Assembly (NCBI RefSeq): GCF_007828215.1
Contig: NZ_VIUE01000006.1
Location: 1 to 64,000 of the forward strand
Origin: Pseudomonas sp. SJZ074
GTDB taxonomy: Bacteria; Pseudomonadota; Gammaproteobacteria; Pseudomonadales; Pseudomonadaceae
Length of the DNA: 64,000 bases
Reading direction: 5' to 3'
Shown: positions 59,771 to 64,000 of the stretch, in pieces
How positions within the stretch are numbered: the first letter of the stretch is position 1
Layout of the letters: each line of letters begins with the position of its first letter
Position numbers and translations under genes: made by a program
Notes under the pieces: model-generated
The model's input: the letters and a program-made list of their open reading frames with translations, nothing else
Database searches by the model: none
What the model was told of the DNA's origin: nothing

Positions 59771-62692
59771 ATGCAACGCAGTATTGCCAATGATCCATCC
59801 GCTCCGTTGAACGAGCGTTTTACCCTGGTCCTGTTGGCCCATGAGCAACCGCAGGCGTTGCGCCGGGCATTGCGTTACTACGCCGCTTACCCCTGTGCCC
59901 AACTCGTCCTCGATTCGTCCGCCGAGCCGGACGCCGACAGTGTGGAGACATTACCGGGCGTGCGTTATGTGCATCGAGCCGACGCCGGTCACTTCGCCAA
60001 CAAGCTGCGTCAAGGGCTCGAACATGTGCAGACGCCATACCTGGCGATGATTGACGTGGACGCGTTCCTGCTGCCGGAGGCCCTCGACCAGTCGCTGGAG
60101 TTCCTGGCCGGCCATGACGATTATTCGGCGTGCCAGGGTTATGCCCTGACGTTCGAAGCCCATGCTTCCCGCGTGGACTATTACCGCAGGGATCGCAAGG
60201 GCGTCGAGGACTTCGCCGATGCGTCCGCCCAGGAGCGCTTGGCCGCTTATGCCGGGCATTGCCCTTCATTGATCAACGCCGTCAGCCGGACCGAAGTGGT
60301 CCAGCGCTGGTATGCCGCGTTGCCGGCGGATTTCGATCCGGCCTGGCAGGAACTGGGTCATGGCTGTGCGCTGATGGCGGCGGCCAAGGTCCGTGTCCTG
60401 CCGATCCCTTATGGGGTCCACGCCCTGGAAAGTCCTTCGACCCTGGAAGCCAGTCAGTTGGCCGCGGTGCTGAGCTATCGTGATGGGGGCACCGTAGCGT
60501 TACGTGAACGCTTGGTGACGGCCCTGGATTCGACGTTCGGATTGGGCCGGGGGGCGCCGTCGCAAGCGGTGGAAAGCCTGGAGGAAATTGGCAATTACCT
60601 GAGCCAGCGTGCAGCTTTTGCCCTGGCCAAGTTGTTCGAGGCGGCCTGGCACTCCCAGTTGCAAGGGCCCATTTGTCGTTTCGAGCCGACGCAGTTCGTC
60701 GAGCTTCCGTTCTACAACCAGCCGTTTTTCGAATCCCTGTCCAGGCTTGAATTCCTCATGCACGCGATACCGGCCGGGCGGGTCCAGTTGAATGAGCTGG
60801 AAGCGGCGCTGCTCAAGCAGAAAGAACTGGCGCGGCCACAGCGCAACGCCAGTGCCGAGCCGCTCAATGAGCGGCTGCTCAAAGCCTTTATGCTCAATGC
60901 TTTCAATCGCGACGTGGTGCAGCAGTTGGCTGCCTTGCTCGAGGAAGGCGGTGCCCAAGTCGAGGCCGAGCGGTTGAGCGAGTGGGCACAGCGGCTGGAG
61001 GACGTGATGCTGCAGGACCACTCCAGTCTTTTCGAAACCATGCGGTCGGGCCGCTTGTTGCGTTGGCTCGATGGGCGTGAGCCGAACGCGGCACAGGTCC
61101 AGCAGATCAGTCGGTACCTGGCGGGCCACAAGGGTGGACCGACCTTCGGCATCCTGCTCCTGGACCTGGAAGCGGATTTCACCCGCTTGCAGGCCACCTT
61201 CGACAGCGTGATCAATGGGGCCTGTCGGGCATTCAAAATCATTGTGTTCACCACCGGCGACCTGCCGGCCGAAACCACCGTCCATAACACCCTGCATTTC
61301 GTCAAAGTCACCGAAAGCAATTATGTCGACAAGATCAACCAGGTCGTGGGTCAGATTGATTGCGACTGGGTCGTCCTGGCCGAAGCGGGGGATGAACTGA
61401 CGCCATCCGGTCTGATGCATGCAAGCCTGGAGTTGCTCGACGCACCGCAATGCCGGGCCGTGGCGATGGACGAATTCCAGCGCCAGCCCGACGAAACCCT
61501 GGTCGATGTGTTCCGCCCCGGCTTCAATCTGGATCTGTTGTTGAGCGTACCGTCGTTGATGGCGCGGCACTGGCTGGTTCGTCGTGAGGTGCTGGTGCAG
61601 GCCGGTGGCTACTCGCGCGATTTCAAGGAGGCACTGGAGTTCGAACTGCTCCTGCGCTTGATCGAACAGGGCGGCATGAGTGGCCTGGCGCACCTGGACG
61701 AAGCGTTGCTGGTCTGCAAGGCAGGGCAGGAGGGCGACAATGCCGACGAGCGCAAGGCCTTGCTCCGCCATCTCGCGGCACGGGGCTACAAGGCTGATGT
61801 CGGTTCGCTGGTGCCGGGTGTCTACAAAATCGACTATCGCTTTATCGAGCGTCCGCTGGTATCGATCATTCTCCATGGCGAGGGCGAACTGGTGACGTTG
61901 CAACGTTGCATTGTCAACGTCCTGCAACGTACCCGTTACCAACGTTTCGAGCTGCTGGTGGCCGAGCATCCGATCCATGGCGCAGCGTTGAAAGACTGGC
62001 TCCGCAGCCAGGGACACCAGGCCAGCCGCGTACGTTTCATTGAAGTGGAGCCTGGGCTGGCTACGGCGACACTGGTCAATCAGGCCAGCCAACAGGCCAA
62101 GGGCGAGTACCTGCTCACCCTGGCGGTGGACAGCGAGGTCGTGAACGTCAACTGGATCGAGCTGTTGCTCAACCATGCCCAGCGTCCGGAAGTCGGTGTG
62201 GTCGGCGCCAGGCTGATCGACCGCCAGGGGCATATTACGCAGGCTGGCCTGATTCTGGGCCTCAATGGCGTAGTGGGTTCGGCGTTCGTCGGCGAACCCG
62301 CGGATGCGCGGGGTTACATGAACCGCCTGGTGGCGGAGCAGAATTGCTCGGCGGTGTCCTTCGCCTGCCTGATGATTTCCACGCAGCTGTTCCAGGCACT
62401 CGATGGCGTGGACGATACGTTGTTCGCCGAGGGGTTTGGGGATGTGGATCTATGCCTGCGAGCCGCACAGGCCGGCTACCTCACGGTGTGGACGCCTTAC
62501 GTCCAGGTCGTCAACCCAGGCACCCTGCCGTCATCGCCCGAGGCTCGCCAGGCACTGCTCGGCAAATGGCAGGAAGCCATGGCGCAGGACCCCAACTACA
62601 ACGGCAACCTGGCCTTGACCGGTTCTGGTTACACCCTCGGTCCGGTGGCCCAGGTGCCGTGGTCGACACTGATTGGCCAAACCCGCGTGTAA
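59771..62692 (+). CDS. Multi-module flagellin glycosyltransferase, Fgt2-like
   Basis: This 973-aa protein's N-terminal 280 residues form a GT domain (FTLVLLAHEQPQALRRALRY, DxD-like MIDVDAFLLP). Two further modules (about 455-690 and 695-960) are related to modules of the upstream protein (RPGFNLDLLLSVPSLMARHW; LLNHAQRPEVGVVGARLIDR). The last module lacks the usual nucleotide-binding aspartates (FELLVAEHP where VVDNGS is expected). It corresponds to Fgt2 of P. syringae by place and size. ATG with TTAAGGA upstream, 74 bases after the Fgt1-like gene, probably cotranscribed. Confidence 0.78.
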   Translation: MQRSIANDPSAPLNERFTLVLLAHEQPQALRRALRYYAAYPCAQLVLDSSAEPDADSVETLPGVRYVHRADAGHFANKLRQGLEHVQTPYLAMIDVDAFLLPEALDQSLEFLAGHDDYSACQGYALTFEAHASRVDYYRRDRKGVEDFADASAQERLAAYAGHCPSLINAVSRTEVVQRWYAALPADFDPAWQELGHGCALMAAAKVRVLPIPYGVHALESPSTLEASQLAAVLSYRDGGTVALRERLVTALDSTFGLGRGAPSQAVESLEEIGNYLSQRAAFALAKLFEAAWHSQLQGPICRFEPTQFVELPFYNQPFFESLSRLEFLMHAIPAGRVQLNELEAALLKQKELARPQRNASAEPLNERLLKAFMLNAFNRDVVQQLAALLEEGGAQVEAERLSEWAQRLEDVMLQDHSSLFETMRSGRLLRWLDGREPNAAQVQQISRYLAGHKGGPTFGILLLDLEADFTRLQATFDSVINGACRAFKIIVFTTGDLPAETTVHNTLHFVKVTESNYVDKINQVVGQIDCDWVVLAEAGDELTPSGLMHASLELLDAPQCRAVAMDEFQRQPDETLVDVFRPGFNLDLLLSVPSLMARHWLVRREVLVQAGGYSRDFKEALEFELLLRLIEQGGMSGLAHLDEALLVCKAGQEGDNADERKALLRHLAARGYKADVGSLVPGVYKIDYRFIERPLVSIILHGEGELVTLQRCIVNVLQRTRYQRFELLVAEHPIHGAALKDWLRSQGHQASRVRFIEVEPGLATATLVNQASQQAKGEYLLTLAVDSEVVNVNWIELLLNHAQRPEVGVVGARLIDRQGHITQAGLILGLNGVVGSAFVGEPADARGYMNRLVAEQNCSAVSFACLMISTQLFQALDGVDDTLFAEGFGDVDLCLRAAQAGYLTVWTPYVQVVNPGTLPSSPEARQALLGKWQEAMAQDPNYNGNLALTGSGYTLGPVAQVPWSTLIGQTRV

Positions 62693-62715
62693 GGCATCAG
62701 TCGCATAGCAGGCGG

Positions 62716-62753
62716 ACCACCGCAATTGCGAGCAGGCTCGCGATTGCGGTGGT
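62716..62753. repeat. 18-bp-arm hairpin after the Fgt2-like gene
   Basis: ACCACCGCAATTGCGAGC (62716-62733) pairs with 62736-62753 with one G-T pair across a 2-base centre, 24 bases after the stop codon. No T run follows. It probably marks the end of the glycosyltransferase transcript. Confidence 0.7.
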
Positions 62754-62848
62754 TCTGGCAACGCAGATGTTGACTGTCAATCTTCTCCACCCCAGCCCGC
62801 CCCCCCTCTTATTGCCGCCAGGCCCCGTAATATTGGGCCTCCAATCAG

Positions 62849-62864
62849 TGGCACCATAATTGCT
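62849..62864 (+). promoter_or_regulatory. Near-consensus sigma-54 promoter before rfbF
   Basis: TGGCACCATAATTGCT matches TGGCACG-N4-TTGCT at all but one fixed position, with -24 GG (62850-62851) and -12 GC (62862-62863) 10 bases apart. It lies 100 bases before the rfbF ATG and would place this CDP-sugar operon under RpoN, like the flagellar operon upstream. Confidence 0.75.
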
Positions 62865-62963
62865 TTCTCAGTTATCAGCGCCTGTATTACCGGCAGCGAC
62901 GCCGAATAATTGGCGTCTCTTGTGAGCAGTGGAGCGTCTTTGACGCTGATGAGAGAGAGGCAT

Positions 62964-63734
62964 ATGAAGGCAGTAATTCTGGCTGGAGGACTGGGCACTC
63001 GCATTAGCGAGGAGTCGCATCTCAAGCCCAAGCCGATGATTGAGATTGGTGGCAAGCCAATCATCTGGCACATCATGAAAATCTACTCTCACTACGGCAT
63101 CAACGACTTCGTGGTCTGCCTGGGCTACAAGGGTTACGTCATCAAGGAGTATTTCGCCAACTACTTCCTGCACATGTCGGACGTGACGTTCGACATGGCC
63201 AAGAACAGCATGCACATCCATCAGGGCAAGGCCGAACCTTGGCGTGTCACCCTGGTGGATACCGGCGAGGTTACGGGTACTGGCGGTCGTCTCAAGCGCG
63301 TGCGCGAATATCTGGGCGACGAGACGTTCTGCTTCACCTATGGCGACGGCGTTTCCGACGTCAACATCCGCGAGCTGATCGAGTTCCATCAACAGCACGG
63401 CAAACTGGCTACGGTCACCACCGTCCAGCCACCCGGCCGTTTTGGCGCGATGGAGCTCGAAGGTGCATGCGTCAGGGGATTCCAGGAAAAGCCCCAGGGC
63501 GATGGTGGCTGGATCAATGGCGGCTTTTTCGTGCTCGAGCCTGCTGCGCTCGATGGCATTGAAGACGACACCACCACCTGGGAATACGAGCCAATGCGCA
63601 ACCTCGCGCGACAGGGGCAGTTGATGAGTCATCTGCACCGTGGTTTCTGGCAGCCGATGGATACGTTGCGCGACCGCGTCTTCCTTGAGGAACGCTGGAA
63701 CAGCGGCCAGGCCGAATGGAAACTCTGGACTTGA
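62964..63734 (+). CDS. rfbF: Glucose-1-phosphate cytidylyltransferase RfbF
   Basis: This 256-aa nucleotidyltransferase makes CDP-glucose from CTP and glucose 1-phosphate. The nucleotide-binding N-terminus [20 protein letters not shown] and [20 protein letters not shown], then [22 protein letters not shown] and [14 protein letters not shown] are characteristic of RfbF rather than of RmlA or GalU. ATG at 62964 with GAGAGAGG just upstream; a longer frame from 62910 is rejected. It overlaps rfbG by 19 bases, so the two are coupled. Its place next to flagellar glycosyltransferases suggests the CDP-sugar goes to flagellin. Confidence 0.9.
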   Translation: MKAVILAGGLGTRISEESHLKPKPMIEIGGKPIIWHIMKIYSHYGINDFVVCLGYKGYVIKEYFANYFLHMSDVTFDMAKNSMHIHQGKAEPWRVTLVDTGEVTGTGGRLKRVREYLGDETFCFTYGDGVSDVNIRELIEFHQQHGKLATVTTVQPPGRFGAMELEGACVRGFQEKPQGDGGWINGGFFVLEPAALDGIEDDTTTWEYEPMRNLARQGQLMSHLHRGFWQPMDTLRDRVFLEERWNSGQAEWKLWT

Positions 63735-64000
63735 ACGCATTCTGGATGGGTAAAAAGGTCTTCCTGACCGGCCATACGGGCTTCAAGGGTGGCTGGTTGG
63801 CACTGTGGCTGCGTCAGTTGGGGGCCGAGGTCCGCGGCTTTGCGTTGCCCGCTGAAACCACGCCCGCTTTATGGTCCGTCGCAGGCGTGGATGCGCTGAT
63901 CCCCGGTGATCTGGCGGACATCTGCGACGGCGCCGCGCTGTCCTCGGTACTTGGGGCATTCCAGCCGGACGTGGTCATGCATCTCGCTGCGCAACCCCTG
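63716..64000 (+). CDS. rfbG: CDP-glucose 4,6-dehydratase RfbG (5' part)
   Basis: Only the first 95 codons lie in the window. They begin [20 protein letters not shown] and continue [20 protein letters not shown], the Rossmann GxxGxxG of short-chain dehydratases (GHTGFKG) with the Phe-Trp lead typical of RfbG; LAAQPL at the end of the window is the next family block. It converts CDP-glucose to CDP-4-keto-6-deoxyglucose, the branch point to CDP-linked deoxy and dideoxy sugars. ATG at 63716 overlaps the end of rfbF; an ATG at 63746 would remove the conserved lead. Confidence 0.85.
   Translation, partial: METLDLNAFWMGKKVFLTGHTGFKGGWLALWLRQLGAEVRGFALPAETTPALWSVAGVDALIPGDLADICDGAALSSVLGAFQPDVVMHLAAQPL

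Overview
The window is chromosomal DNA of a fluorescent Pseudomonas (P. fluorescens group). The evidence is GC-rich coding sequence, Pseudomonas-specific families (PA1414-like small protein, DUF6124, PlpD, PhhR), several REP/REPIN families between genes, and gene orders I remember from P. aeruginosa (PA1414...gbuA-gbuR; recQ...marR-FimV-like-plpD; flgF-flgL). No tRNA, rRNA, CRISPR array, insertion sequence or prophage was seen.

Layout. 0.2-7.3 kb: DUF6279 lipoprotein, TorF-like porin, a 62-aa protein, CvfB-like S1 protein, an NCS1 permease with a candidate sigma-54 promoter, and an MFS exporter divergent from a PtrR-like LysR regulator. 7.5-13.9 kb: a guanidinobutyrate locus (PA1414-like peptide, SSS and NCS1 transporters, NTF2-like protein, gbuA, divergent gbuR), then a DTW-domain tRNA enzyme. 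14.0-26.5 kb: a type I secretion operon (TolC, ABC, HlyD) divergent from its probable substrate, a 2373-aa LapA/MapA-type RTX adhesin with a retention module and a LapG-type TAAG site. 26.5-28.6 kb: a DUF6124 cassette with a structured leader and a duplicated REP/3'-end, then DUF454 and YecA-family genes. 28.9-42.9 kb: recQ, marR, FimV-like, plpD, SelW-like, EamA, two AraC regulators, LpxH-like, Mpo1-like, trkH and a nitroreductase. 43.0-47.3 kb: the phenylalanine hydroxylase operon phhA-phhB-phhC and its divergent regulator phhR.

47.4-64 kb: the flagellar operon flgFGHIJKL behind a good -24/-12 promoter. It is followed by two very large multi-module glycosyltransferases (Fgt1/Fgt2 type) and the start of a CDP-sugar operon (rfbF, rfbG; rfbG runs off the window) behind a near-consensus sigma-54 promoter. 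The last block looks like a flagellin-glycosylation island supplied with a CDP-linked deoxyhexose. I consider it the most interesting system here. The DUF6124 cassette with its conserved-looking leader is the second.
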